Positions 28,853 to 37,391 of a stretch of 64,000 nt of DNA are shown here, one piece after another. This DNA is from Pseudomonas antarctica. Its GTDB lineage: Bacteria; Pseudomonadota; Gammaproteobacteria; Pseudomonadales; Pseudomonadaceae. The stretch spans positions 62,001 to 126,000 of the forward strand of contig NZ_UYXQ01000002.1 of assembly GCF_900624995.1 (NCBI RefSeq), read 5' to 3'. The position numbers and the translations under genes are program-made. How positions within the stretch are numbered: the stretch's first letter is position 1; each line of letters opens with the position of its first letter. The notes under the pieces are model-generated. The model had not been told where the DNA came from and searched no databases. It worked only from the letters and a program-made list of their open reading frames with translations.

Positions 28853-29017
28853 AGGGGTCTAGCCTCTTTTAGTCTGCATGCAGGCGGGTTACGCCTGAAA
28901 AAAGTGTGCCTCTCGCCGGGGCGAGAAACAGCTAAAGGGCGAGATTATAGCGTAAACGTGACGGGAATATCCCTGTGGTAATTAGCCCCGTGTTGAGGGC
29001 AATGCCTACGCCCGGCC

Positions 29018-29353
29018 TTAGCGGATAATGATACTGCCGTCGGTGCTTTGCCTATAAATCGTATACGGCAGCAGGGCAGTATCCAGCACCCCCGAAATCA
29101 AAGAGTCTACAAAGATAAACGGTATAAAGTTCACCTGGCCGTCAAACGCAGCGTGAGGATTTGGGTCTCCGTTGAGCCGGCAAAAGTTGTAGCCAACACC
29201 GCTGTAAACCCAGGGAATCGACTGACAGTAGGTTTTCTGGCTCTTGAGTTCGCGGGCAGCGACACCCTCTTCACGCATGACGGTATTGATCGTTCCACAA
29301 CCGGCCAGCGCCAGACACACAGTTATCCACAAGACCTTCGACGCACTCCTCAT
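29018..29353 (-). CDS. YceK/YidQ family lipoprotein
   Basis: This small lipoprotein (111 residues) has the lipobox Leu-Ala-Gly-Cys at about residues 16-19 (VCLALAGCGTINTV). The mature part matches the YceK/YidQ family: a Cys-containing YSGVGYNFCR segment, then FVDSLISGVLDTALLPYTI. I chose ATG 29353 because the signal peptide starts there. The function of the family is not established. The DNA is A+T-rich compared with the LPS genes. The gene is alone between the carbamoyltransferase gene and the divergent TonB receptor. Confidence 0.85.
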   Translation of the reverse strand: MRSASKVLWITVCLALAGCGTINTVMREEGVAARELKSQKTYCQSIPWVYSGVGYNFCRLNGDPNPHAAFDGQVNFIPFIFVDSLISGVLDTALLPYTIYRQSTDGSIIIR

Positions 29354-29547
29354 GAACCACTCCTTCTGGCCCATTGGCCATTGTTATTAGCAGAATCGAT
29401 TACGGTAACACCGAAGAATTTGACTGCATCATAAGGTTTGAGCCAATACAGCGTAGGAAGAATCTCAAATGATTAATATCGCCTGAACCACTAAACTCGC
29501 GCCCTTTTGCGTGCTTATCTCGTATGCGCCACAGACCTTGGCTGACC

Positions 29548-31629
29548 ATGAAAACGTTCACCCGCCTCACCTTGTTGCTGCCCGGCCTGCTCGCCTTGAG
29601 CGACACCACGCTGGCCGATGACGCACCACTGATCCTCGATCCCAGTGTCGTCACCGGTTCACGTAGCGCCAGCCCGACCTTCGACCTGCCGTACTCGGTG
29701 GACAGCATCAGCCACGAGCAAATCAGCGACGGCCAACTCGGCATCAGCGCCTGCGAAGCCCTGTCGCGCGTGCCCGGCCTGGTGGTGCAGAACCGCCAGA
29801 ACTACGCGCAGGACCTGCAGATTTCCTCGCGCGGCTTCGGTGCCCGTTCGGCGTTTGGCGTGCGCGGCATCAAGCTGATGGCTGATGGCATTCCCGCTAG
29901 CACCCCGGACGGCCAGGGCCAGGCCGCCACCTTCAACCTCGACACCGCCGAGCGCATCGAAGTCCTGCGCGGCCCGGCGGCCACTTTGTACGGCAGCAAC
30001 GCCGGCGGGGTGATCCAGATGTTTTCCCGCAACGGCGAAGGGCCGCCGCGTATCGGCGCTGAAACCCTGGTGGGCAGCGACGGCCTGAGCAAGCACCACC
30101 TGACGGCCGAAGGCGCAGCCAACGGCGCGGGTTTCGTGCTCGACGCCTCGCGCATGGACACCGACGGCTACCGCGACCACAGCAGCGCCCGTCGCGACCA
30201 GACCTTTGCCAAGCTGAACTTCGAGCCGGATGACGACAGCAAACTGGCGCTGATTTACAGCAGCCTGGAGCAGAACGGTACGCAGGACCCGCTGGGGCAG
30301 AAATGGGCAGCCTATAAAGCAGATCCGCGCTCTGTGGATCCCGCCGCGCTGCAGTACAACACGCGAAAAAGCATCGATCATCAGCAATTGGGCATGAATT
30401 ACGAGCGCTACATCGGCGATGCGACGTTGCAGGTGAACGCGTATACAGGGCGGCGGAGTGTGATTCAGTATTTGTCGATTCCGGGCGGCACTCCCGCAGA
30501 CAAGCGCGGTGGCGTCGTGGACTTCGATAGAAAATTCTACGGCGGCTCCATCCACTGGCTGCAACCGATCACCAGCGCCCCCGGCGACCTGACCCTGATC
30601 ACCGGCCTCGACTACGACCGCAGCCAGGATGATCGCCAAGGCTATTCCAACACCGTCAATGGCGTGCACGGCGTCAAAGGCGCCTTGGGCCGCGACGAAA
30701 TCGACACCGCCACCAGCCTCGACCCGTTCGTGCAAGTCAACTGGCTGCTGGGCGACTGGACCCTGCAAGCCGGCCTGCGCCACAGCACCCTGAAGATGGA
30801 CGTGGACGACCACTTTCTCAGCGACGGCAACGACAGCGGCAGCAAGACCTACCAGAAGAACACGCCGTCAGTGAGCGTGATGTACGCCTTCACGCCAGAC
30901 CTGCATGGTTACGTGAGCGCGGGCAAAGGCTTCGAAACGCCGACCCAGGCGGAGTCCGCCTATTCGCGCACCTCAAACGGCTTCAACTTTGCGCTCAAGC
31001 CGTCGGTCAGCAAGCAGTATGAAGTCGGTTTGAAAGCGCGGATCGGCCAAGACACGCGCCTTAACGCCGCCCTTTTTCAGATCACCACCGAAGACGAGTT
31101 GGTTGTGGCGCAATCCAAGGACGGGCGCACCACTTATCAAAATGCCGGCCGCACCCTGCGCCGTGGCTTCGAACTGGGCCTTGAAAGCCAGCTCAGCGAC
31201 CACTGGAGCACAAGCCTCGCCTACACCCGCCTGCAAGCCACCTACGACAGTGACTTCATCGGCAACGGGAAAGCCATCGACAAAGGCAACTACCTCCCCG
31301 GCGTGCCCCAAACCACCCTCTTCGCCGAGCTGAACTGGAAGCCCCGCGACTGGGTCAGCACCGCCATCGAAGGCATGTACCGCAGCAAGGTCTACGTCGA
31401 AGACACCAACCAGCAAAGCGCCGCGCCGGGCTACAGCGTATTCAACTGGCGTGCGCGCTTTGAGCAGAAGGTCGAGCACTGGACCTTTCACCAGACCTTG
31501 CGTTTGGATAACTTGCTGGATCGCCAGTACGTGGGTTCGGTGATTGTCGGGGACGGCAACTTGCGCTATTACGAAGCGGCACCGGGAAGGTCATGGTATG
31601 CGGGAGCTGGGGCTGAATATCAGTTCTGA
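29548..31629 (+). CDS. TonB-dependent outer-membrane receptor
   Basis: This 693-residue receptor starts with a signal peptide (MKTFTRLTLLLPGLLALS, cleaved after Thr-Leu-Ala). It has an N-terminal plug domain containing LSRVPGLVVQ, the RGFGARSAFGVRG block and ERIEVLRGPAATLYGSNAGG. A 22-strand barrel follows, ending in the terminal Phe of outer-membrane proteins. No N-terminal sigma-regulator (FecA-type) extension is present. The ligand is unknown; this subgroup includes receptors for iron complexes and other metals. No sigma or anti-sigma gene is nearby. The gene lies in the middle of the LPS core cluster, between the carbamoyltransferase and kinase genes. Confidence 0.93.
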   Translation: MKTFTRLTLLLPGLLALSDTTLADDAPLILDPSVVTGSRSASPTFDLPYSVDSISHEQISDGQLGISACEALSRVPGLVVQNRQNYAQDLQISSRGFGARSAFGVRGIKLMADGIPASTPDGQGQAATFNLDTAERIEVLRGPAATLYGSNAGGVIQMFSRNGEGPPRIGAETLVGSDGLSKHHLTAEGAANGAGFVLDASRMDTDGYRDHSSARRDQTFAKLNFEPDDDSKLALIYSSLEQNGTQDPLGQKWAAYKADPRSVDPAALQYNTRKSIDHQQLGMNYERYIGDATLQVNAYTGRRSVIQYLSIPGGTPADKRGGVVDFDRKFYGGSIHWLQPITSAPGDLTLITGLDYDRSQDDRQGYSNTVNGVHGVKGALGRDEIDTATSLDPFVQVNWLLGDWTLQAGLRHSTLKMDVDDHFLSDGNDSGSKTYQKNTPSVSVMYAFTPDLHGYVSAGKGFETPTQAESAYSRTSNGFNFALKPSVSKQYEVGLKARIGQDTRLNAALFQITTEDELVVAQSKDGRTTYQNAGRTLRRGFELGLESQLSDHWSTSLAYTRLQATYDSDFIGNGKAIDKGNYLPGVPQTTLFAELNWKPRDWVSTAIEGMYRSKVYVEDTNQQSAAPGYSVFNWRARFEQKVEHWTFHQTLRLDNLLDRQYVGSVIVGDGNLRYYEAAPGRSWYAGAGAEYQF

Positions 31630-31924
31630 TCAGACCACGCGGCACCTAGGCGGCCCTATCGCGGCACGGGTATCTACGCAACTTTTTGTGTTGCACTAAG
31701 CTTTTGGCGGGGTTTTTAGGTAGATATGAGTACCTATCCGTTGCTGCGGTAACGGCTGCTTAAGGTTCCGTTCCTACAGCGGCTCACTTTTGGAAAGACC
31801 CAAAAGTAAGCAAAAGGTCTTCGCCCACCATTCGGTGCGTAGCCTAGGCTCGGCATGCCAGAACGAAGGCAGAGCAGAAGCAGAAGCAGAGCATCACCCT
31901 ATCTAGCTGATGTAATGAGATCCC

Positions 31925-32031
31925 AATGTGGGAGCGGGCTTGCTCGCGAATGCGGTGGGTCAGCCAGCTCATGTGTAACTGACCCACCGCATTCGCGAGC
32001 AAGTCGAGTCGTCGCACCGCCGCTCCCACAA
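31925..32031. repeat. REP palindrome inside the repeat island
   Basis: Perfect 25-base arms (31939-31963 with 31979-32003) are flanked by TGTGGGAGCGG and the complementary CCGCTCCCACA. This is the same family as the REPs at 8391 and 62551. Confidence 0.9.
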
Positions 32032-32075
32032 TTTTGACCGAGTTCGACTGCCAGCACCGCAGTGCTCTGCTTTTC

Positions 32076-32175
32076 TGTGGGAGCTGGCTTGTCGGATCGC
32101 CGCACCGCTGCGATGCAGACACCTCGGTCCATCAAGTGCACCGAGTTGATGCCATCGCAGGCAAGCCCCCCACAT
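32076..32175. repeat. Second REP palindrome inside the repeat island
   Basis: It runs from TGTGGGAGCTGGCTTG to CAGGCAAGCCCCCCACATT, with imperfect arms. The spacer carries a GCGATGCAGACACC segment also found in the REP at 8391. Confidence 0.85.
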
Positions 32176-32529
32176 TAGATTGAGTTCAGTTTCAGATATC
32201 AGGTCGGCTACTAGGCCGCCGTGCTTTTGCTTTTGATCTTGATCTGAGGCGCCCCGTTAAACCACGCTGGCCCCCGCTCCAAAGCCTGCGTGAGGGCACA
32301 CCGAGCTTAGGCGAGGTGCCGAGTGGTGGGGCAAGAGCCCTTTTGGTTACTTTTGGCTGGGCCGGCATTCCGGGCTCTTTTCCAAAAGCGACCCGCTGTA
32401 AGAGCGGAACCCATATCAGCCGTTACCGCAGCAACGGATATGTACCCAGCGCCCCCCGCGACAACCAAAGAACTCAACCCATAAAAAGTTGCGTAGATAC
32501 CTATGCCGCGATAGGGCCGAAGGTCCGCT

Positions 32530-33981
32530 TTAACCGGCGACGCCGATCTCTTTGGGCAAACGCTGATCGATCAGTTGGTACAACGCACTGCTCTGCGGCC
32601 AGTTGCGCATAAACCGCGCGCGATCCTTGGCAAATGCTGGCGCGAAGCTGGCGACTGAGCTGTGTTGGCACATGGCGTCCAAGTCAATCAACGCCCAGCG
32701 GTCGGCGTGCCAGAACAGGTTGTGGCCTTTGAAATCACCATGGCTGATGCGCTCACGAATCAGCTCGGCAAACAGGTGATCCAGCGCCAACAGTTCATTT
32801 TCGGGCGCATCGCCGTGCTCAACATAAGGCGCGAAACGCTCGATGATGTCCGGCCCCGGCAAGAACTCCGTCACCAGATACGCACGGCTGCGCAGCCAGA
32901 AGAACCGCGTCTCCAATACCGCCAGCGGCTTGGGCGTGGCAATCCCCAGAAACGCCAGGCGGTTGCCTTCGCGCCAGGAATGCCAGGCACGGCTCGGGCG
33001 CCAGAAGCGCTTGAGCCAATGGGCAAAGCCCTTGATGTTGTAGCGCTTGATCACCAGCGGCCGACCGGCCACCTCGACCTTGCCCACGCTGGCCGCACCA
33101 CCGGTTTTGTACAGGTGGCCTTGATCGAGCAATGCATCAGCCTGCTCCAACACCGGCAGCATCGCGGCCTCTTCCTCGCGACGAATCGCGCGCAAGGCAA
33201 AGGCGCCACGCACCACGCTGAACAGCGTGCACTCGCGGCCAACCTTGTTTAAAAAGTCCTTCAAGCGCCAGGCGCTGACGTTGCGCACCTGTTTTTCCAG
33301 GGCCTCCAGCGGCACGGCATGTTCGCCATTGCTCAGCAGGTAGTACACCAGCAGCTCTTCGGTGAACGGCGCAAGGTTTTTCGGCAACTGCGCAAAAAAC
33401 ACCCCGAGGTTTTCCAGTACGCGGTTACGCGACAGCGGTTTTCCCGCCTCTTCGACACGAATCCCGGCACCGTCAATCAGGTAGAGCTTGCCGTTCTGGC
33501 GCAGCAGGTTGTCCAGGTGCAGGTCTTCCTGCCAAAGGCCTTTGGCGTGCATCTGTGCAATCGCCGCCAACGCTTCAGCGAGCACGGCGGTTTGCTCATC
33601 GGCCAACGGCGGCAACGCCTCGACCGCCTGCCAGGCATCGGCAAGGCTTTCGGCGCCTTCGATAAATTCGAACAGCAGCCAACCGCCCTCGCCTTCCTGC
33701 AAGCCATCGGCGAGCAACCGCGGCGTGGTGAGGCCTTGCTCGGCAAGCAGACGCACGCCGCTGAGTTCGCGCTGAAAGTGGCGCGCGGCCTTGCTGCCCA
33801 CCAGTAACTTGGCCAGCACCGTGCGCCCGCGCCAGACGCCGGCGCCCACATAGCGCTCGCCCGGCATCACGCGCAACAGGCTGAGCAATTGCAACTGCCC
33901 GGTGCCCGCGGCGTCCGCCAGCTCGATGGTCAGCGGCAGGCTCGGCGCGCGGCCGGCTTTTTTCAGCTCGGACAAACGCAT
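32530..33981 (-). CDS. Tandem LPS-kinase-domain protein (PA5006-like)
   Basis: This 483-residue protein contains two kinase folds of the WaaP/InaA type. Domain one (residues about 35-215) has Lys58, a catalytic loop QEDLHLDNLL (Asp153, Asn158) and a metal Asp at LIDG (170). Domain two (about 290-450) has Lys312, HGDFKGHNLF (Asp416, Asn421) and LIDLDA (Asp433). Both sets of key residues look complete. Such proteins in the waaP operon are presumed to phosphorylate core sugars, but the target is not known. The start shares a base with the wapQ stop (TGATG at 33979-33983). It is the last gene of the waaF operon. Confidence 0.88.
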   Translation of the reverse strand: MRLSELKKAGRAPSLPLTIELADAAGTGQLQLLSLLRVMPGERYVGAGVWRGRTVLAKLLVGSKAARHFQRELSGVRLLAEQGLTTPRLLADGLQEGEGGWLLFEFIEGAESLADAWQAVEALPPLADEQTAVLAEALAAIAQMHAKGLWQEDLHLDNLLRQNGKLYLIDGAGIRVEEAGKPLSRNRVLENLGVFFAQLPKNLAPFTEELLVYYLLSNGEHAVPLEALEKQVRNVSAWRLKDFLNKVGRECTLFSVVRGAFALRAIRREEEAAMLPVLEQADALLDQGHLYKTGGAASVGKVEVAGRPLVIKRYNIKGFAHWLKRFWRPSRAWHSWREGNRLAFLGIATPKPLAVLETRFFWLRSRAYLVTEFLPGPDIIERFAPYVEHGDAPENELLALDHLFAELIRERISHGDFKGHNLFWHADRWALIDLDAMCQHSSVASFAPAFAKDRARFMRNWPQSSALYQLIDQRLPKEIGVAG

Positions 33982-34733
33982 CAGCGGTTCTCCTTATGGC
34001 TGCGGCGCGCCGTCAGACGCTGGAACCAGGCGGCCACCGGCGCGCTGTCTTCAGGCTGTTGCAGATAGGCGGCCAGCAGTTGGCGCACCTGCGCATCCGA
34101 CCATTGCGGCGCGCGGCGCAGCAGCGGTTCCAGGTCCTTGACCCGATCACGCCGGCCGAACAACAGCGGGCGAGTTTTCTCCAGGTCAATCAACTGCGCG
34201 GCATAAGCGTCACCGGCGGCCTGCAGGAAAATATGCTTGGGGTAAAAGCAGCCATGCACCTGGCCGACGCTGTGCAGATGCCGAGCCAGTTGGCCGCAGG
34301 CCAGCAGGATCGCACGGTGCTGGGCGTCCGTCAGTTGCGACCACTGTTCCAGCAACGAATCCAGGTCATTCCAGCCGTCGAGGGCGCGGGTCAGCAACAT
34401 CGCATGACGCTCGCCATTGACCTTGCGCTCACCGAAAAATGCGGCTTGCAGAGCCGGGATACCAAGCGTCTGATAACGGCTGATATTGCGAAACTCGCGG
34501 GCGAAGGTTGGCTCGCCAAACGGCTTGTGCAGCGTGCGCGTCAGGTAGTTGCTCTGGCGCTTGAGGTAATAACCCTGACCTTCGAGCTCCAGGCGAAACA
34601 CGCTGCTCCAGCCACCATCGCTGGTGTTGGGTTCATCCACTGCGTCCAGTTGCCTGGCCCACAGGGCATCGAAGGTAGCGAGGCCGTTGCGCTCAAGTAA
34701 GGCGCGGTCTTCGGCCGCCAGGAAATCACTCAT
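33981..34733 (-). CDS. wapQ: LPS core kinase-like protein WapQ
   Basis: This 250-residue protein of the WaaP/InaA kinase fold has a Lys in YYLKRQ (58), the loop VHGCFYPKHIFL (160-170) and the metal Asp in LIDLEKTR (183). At the catalytic-Asp position of the HxD motif there is Cys162. WaaP has Asp in the equivalent place, so WapQ may be inactive or use a different mechanism. It overlaps wapP by four bases (ATGA at 34730-34733) and the tandem-kinase gene by one base. The role in core modification is inferred from the operon. Confidence 0.85.
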   Translation of the reverse strand: MSDFLAAEDRALLERNGLATFDALWARQLDAVDEPNTSDGGWSSVFRLELEGQGYYLKRQSNYLTRTLHKPFGEPTFAREFRNISRYQTLGIPALQAAFFGERKVNGERHAMLLTRALDGWNDLDSLLEQWSQLTDAQHRAILLACGQLARHLHSVGQVHGCFYPKHIFLQAAGDAYAAQLIDLEKTRPLLFGRRDRVKDLEPLLRRAPQWSDAQVRQLLAAYLQQPEDSAPVAAWFQRLTARRSHKENR

Positions 34734-35464
34734 TCGCGTCCCTCGAAAAACTTCACCACATGGCGAATTCGCTGTTTGTCCGACGTCGTCAGGTGCGTGC
34801 GTTGGCGGTATTGCATGTAAAAGCGCAGGCGCTGAGTGGCCGACAAGTGATACTTGGCGACCTTGTCGAGGCAGGCCAAGTCCTTGGTAATGCGGTACTT
34901 GAGCCAGAAGCCGCGCCAGAAGTCACCGTTGGGGCAATCGATCAGGTACAGGGTTTGCTGGTCATCGACCAGCAGGTTGCGCCACTTCAAATCGTTATGC
35001 GTGAAACGGTGCTCGTGCATGGTGCGGGTATATTCGGCGAGCTGGCGACTGACCGCGCTGACCCACTTTGGGTCTTTCAAACACGGATCGTTGCGATCAG
35101 CCAGCACCGACAGGTCTTCGGTTTTCGGCAACTCGCGGGTGATCATCGCACCACGCGCGTAGGCCAAGCCCGTGCGCTCCAGGCCCCAGGCCACCACGTC
35201 AGCAGTGGGAATGCCCCACTTGGCGAAGCGCTTGAGGTTCTGCCACTCGGACTTCACCCGTGGCTTGCCCAAGTAGCGGCGCAAGCCTTTGCCGGCACCG
35301 ACGTAGCGCTTGACGTAGTAATTAACCCCGCCACGCTCCACCCGGATCACTTCCGACAGCGGATCGCGGGTCAGGCGCTCGCCTTGCAGGGCAAACACCG
35401 CCTCAAGGCTGCCAAAATCATCCGCCAGGGCGGCGTAAGCGGGCTCCAGGTTCCAACCCGCCAT
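34730..35464 (-). CDS. wapP: LPS core kinase WapP
   Basis: This 244-residue kinase of the WaaP/InaA family has YYVKRY (Lys52), the catalytic loop THNDLKWRNLLV (Asp158, Asn163) and YLIDCPNGDF (Asp176). These fit an active small-molecule kinase. WaaP family members phosphorylate inner-core heptose, and WapP is thought to act on a further core position. The start ATG 35464 shares one base with the waaP stop (TGATG). A longer upstream frame (35527) adds a tail overlapping waaP and is less likely. Confidence 0.9.
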   Translation of the reverse strand: MAGWNLEPAYAALADDFGSLEAVFALQGERLTRDPLSEVIRVERGGVNYYVKRYVGAGKGLRRYLGKPRVKSEWQNLKRFAKWGIPTADVVAWGLERTGLAYARGAMITRELPKTEDLSVLADRNDPCLKDPKWVSAVSRQLAEYTRTMHEHRFTHNDLKWRNLLVDDQQTLYLIDCPNGDFWRGFWLKYRITKDLACLDKVAKYHLSATQRLRFYMQYRQRTHLTTSDKQRIRHVVKFFEGRE

Positions 35465-36270
35465 CAGAGCGCATCCCCGTAGCGTTGTTTGCGCGCATAC
35501 AGCTTGTCGGCCTTGGTTTGCAGCCACTGCAACAAGGCGTTTTCTTCGGCAAGGATCTGGCGTAGCGGTTGCTGGAAGTAGCCCTTGAGGAAGCGCAACT
35601 TGTCACGGCGCGTCAGGCCGATATCCAGCGCCGAGAAGTACAGCGCAGCCAGGTCTTTGTCGCGCCAGCGATGGCTGATCCTGTCGCGGGTCTGGGCGCG
35701 GTGCAGGTCGATCACCGACAGCTTGAAGTCATCGAAGGTCACTGGCTTATCGGTGTGCAGCAGGAAGTGGCAAATGTAGCAGTCGCGATGGTTGACTCCG
35801 CCGCGATGCATCATGCCGGTCATGCGGGCCACTTCAGCGATCAGCGCGCGCTTGAGGCGCGGCTCGGGCGGCTGCTTGACCCAGTTGATGCTGAAATCTT
35901 CCAGGCTGACGGTGGGCGCCAATTCTTCAGTGATGATGAATGAGTGTTGGTCGGCCGGGTTACTGCCGCGCTCCCCGTAGGCCACGGCGGTCATGGTTGG
36001 CACACCGAGTTCCTGCAGGCGTTGGATGGCCTGCCATTCCTGGCCCGCGCCGAGCACCGGCAGCTTGGCGGTGACCAGGTTCTTGACGATCTCGCCCCAG
36101 CCGATGCCACGGTGGATCTTCACAAAATAGCCACGCCCATCCACCTCGGTACGCAAGGTGCGGCGGGCTTCGAGCTCACGGTACACCTCGCCTTCCAGCC
36201 GCTCGACCTCGGCGAAGGCATCACGCCCATCCCAGAGGGTCTTGAACGGTTCGGCAAGCATCAACTTCAT
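35464..36270 (-). CDS. waaP: LPS core heptose kinase WaaP
   Basis: This 268-residue sugar kinase phosphorylates heptose I of the LPS inner core in the cytoplasm. It has the Lys of YFVKIHRG (51), the HRD catalytic loop NHRDCYICHFLL (Asp163) and the metal Asp of SVIDLHRAQ. The length matches the known protein, which is essential in P. aeruginosa. The start overlaps the waaG stop by four bases (ATGA at 36267-36270) and the stop overlaps wapP. Confidence 0.95.
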   Translation of the reverse strand: MKLMLAEPFKTLWDGRDAFAEVERLEGEVYRELEARRTLRTEVDGRGYFVKIHRGIGWGEIVKNLVTAKLPVLGAGQEWQAIQRLQELGVPTMTAVAYGERGSNPADQHSFIITEELAPTVSLEDFSINWVKQPPEPRLKRALIAEVARMTGMMHRGGVNHRDCYICHFLLHTDKPVTFDDFKLSVIDLHRAQTRDRISHRWRDKDLAALYFSALDIGLTRRDKLRFLKGYFQQPLRQILAEENALLQWLQTKADKLYARKQRYGDAL

Positions 36271-37391
36271 CGTTTTGGCTCCGCCAGAATCACATCGGCC
36301 GCGTGCTGCGGCATGCTGTAGAGGTCGGCCGTCTCGGCGAAGGCCAACCCGTTGCGGCTCCAGGCCGCGCGCTGTGCAGTGTCGGTGAGCATTTGGGTCA
36401 GGTAGTGGTTGAGCTGCGTTTGTTCAAACGGCTCATCCAGCACCCGACCACTGTCGGCCTCGCTGATGTAGTGAGCATAACCACACACGGCCGAGACCAG
36501 CACCGGCAACCCGGCCACTAGGGCTTCGAGCAACACAGTACCGGTGTTTTCGTTGTACGCCGGGTGGATCAACAGGTCGGCGCCCAGCAGGAAACGCGGA
36601 ATATCGCTGCGCCCTTTGAGAAACTGCACGTTATCGCCCAGCCCCAATGTGGCGCTCTGCAACTGGAATACTTTGGGGTCGTCCTGGCCAATTACAAACA
36701 GTCGGGTGCGTTTTTTCAGTTCCGACGGCAACGCGGCCACGGCCTTGAGGCTGCGATCGACACCTTTGGTCTTGAAACCGGAACCGATTTGCACCAGCAG
36801 CAGGTCACCGTCGGCGAGGTTGAATTCCTTGCGGAAACCTTCGCGGATTTCGGCGGCATTCGGCGGCGCGCGGCGGTCCTGGGCGATGCCCGGTGGCAGC
36901 AGGTGGAAGCGCTCCAGCGGTGTGTCGTAGTGCTTGATAAACAGCGGCTGCTGCACTTCGGAAATCATCAGGACTTCAGTTTTGGCCTCCTTGGCGAACA
37001 CCGCGCGCTCGTACTCGGCAAAGTGCTTATAGCGGCCAAAACTTTTGTACAGCGAGTGGCGCAGGTTTTGCGCCTTGTCTTCAAAGCAGCCGTCGGCGGC
37101 GTAGTACACGTCCAGGCCGGGCATTTTGTTGAACCCGATCAGGCGATCCACCGGACGCTTGGCCAAATCGGCTTCCATCCACGCGCTGAGCTTTTCATTG
37201 CGACGGTGATTGAAGAACGCCTTGACCGGCGCCACCAACACTTCGAAGCCGGGCGGAATGTCGCCCTCCCAGATCAGCGTGTAGACACGAATCTGATGGC
37301 CGCGCTGCTGGCACTCCAGGGCGATACGCATGAAGTCGCGCTGCAGGCCACCGAAGGGAAAATATTTGTACAGAACAAAAGCCAGTTGCAT
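36267..37391 (-). CDS. waaG: LPS core glycosyltransferase WaaG
   Basis: This 374-residue GT4 glycosyltransferase has an N-terminal FPFGGLQRDFMRIA acceptor-domain motif and the C-terminal motif NENTGTVLLEALVAGLPVL. WaaG transfers the first outer-core hexose (glucose in E. coli, galactosamine proposed in P. aeruginosa) onto heptose II. The donor sugar cannot be read from the sequence. The ATG at 37391 shares one base with the waaC stop (TGATG), and the stop overlaps waaP. Confidence 0.94.
   Translation of the reverse strand: MQLAFVLYKYFPFGGLQRDFMRIALECQQRGHQIRVYTLIWEGDIPPGFEVLVAPVKAFFNHRRNEKLSAWMEADLAKRPVDRLIGFNKMPGLDVYYAADGCFEDKAQNLRHSLYKSFGRYKHFAEYERAVFAKEAKTEVLMISEVQQPLFIKHYDTPLERFHLLPPGIAQDRRAPPNAAEIREGFRKEFNLADGDLLLVQIGSGFKTKGVDRSLKAVAALPSELKKRTRLFVIGQDDPKVFQLQSATLGLGDNVQFLKGRSDIPRFLLGADLLIHPAYNENTGTVLLEALVAGLPVLVSAVCGYAHYISEADSGRVLDEPFEQTQLNHYLTQMLTDTAQRAAWSRNGLAFAETADLYSMPQHAADVILAEPKR

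Larger units (their letters stand above)
31652..32518. repeat. 867-bp palindromic repeat island
   Basis: The gap between two converging genes (31630-32529) is filled by one large imperfect palindrome. The left arm (31652-31859) and right arm (32294-32518) are inverted diverged copies: both contain GGCCCTATCGCGGCA, TATCTACGCAACTTTTT, ATCCGTTGCTGCGGTAACGG and a paired CAAAAGTAA tract. Between them lie two REP palindromes of the TGTGGGAGC family (31925-32031 and 32076-32175). I found no protein gene in it. It may be a non-autonomous mobile repeat or a nested pile of REP-type insertions. No transposase and no clear target duplication were seen. Confidence 0.82.

Noticed and set aside
31855..32175. 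Several short frames on both strands in the repeat island
   Set aside because: Their sequence is made of REP palindromes (Arg/Ser/Pro-rich) and repeats between frames, so they are not genes.
31652..32518. Repeat island considered as an insertion sequence or CRISPR array
   Set aside because: There is no transposase frame, and the repeats are inverted and nested rather than short direct repeats with regular spacers.
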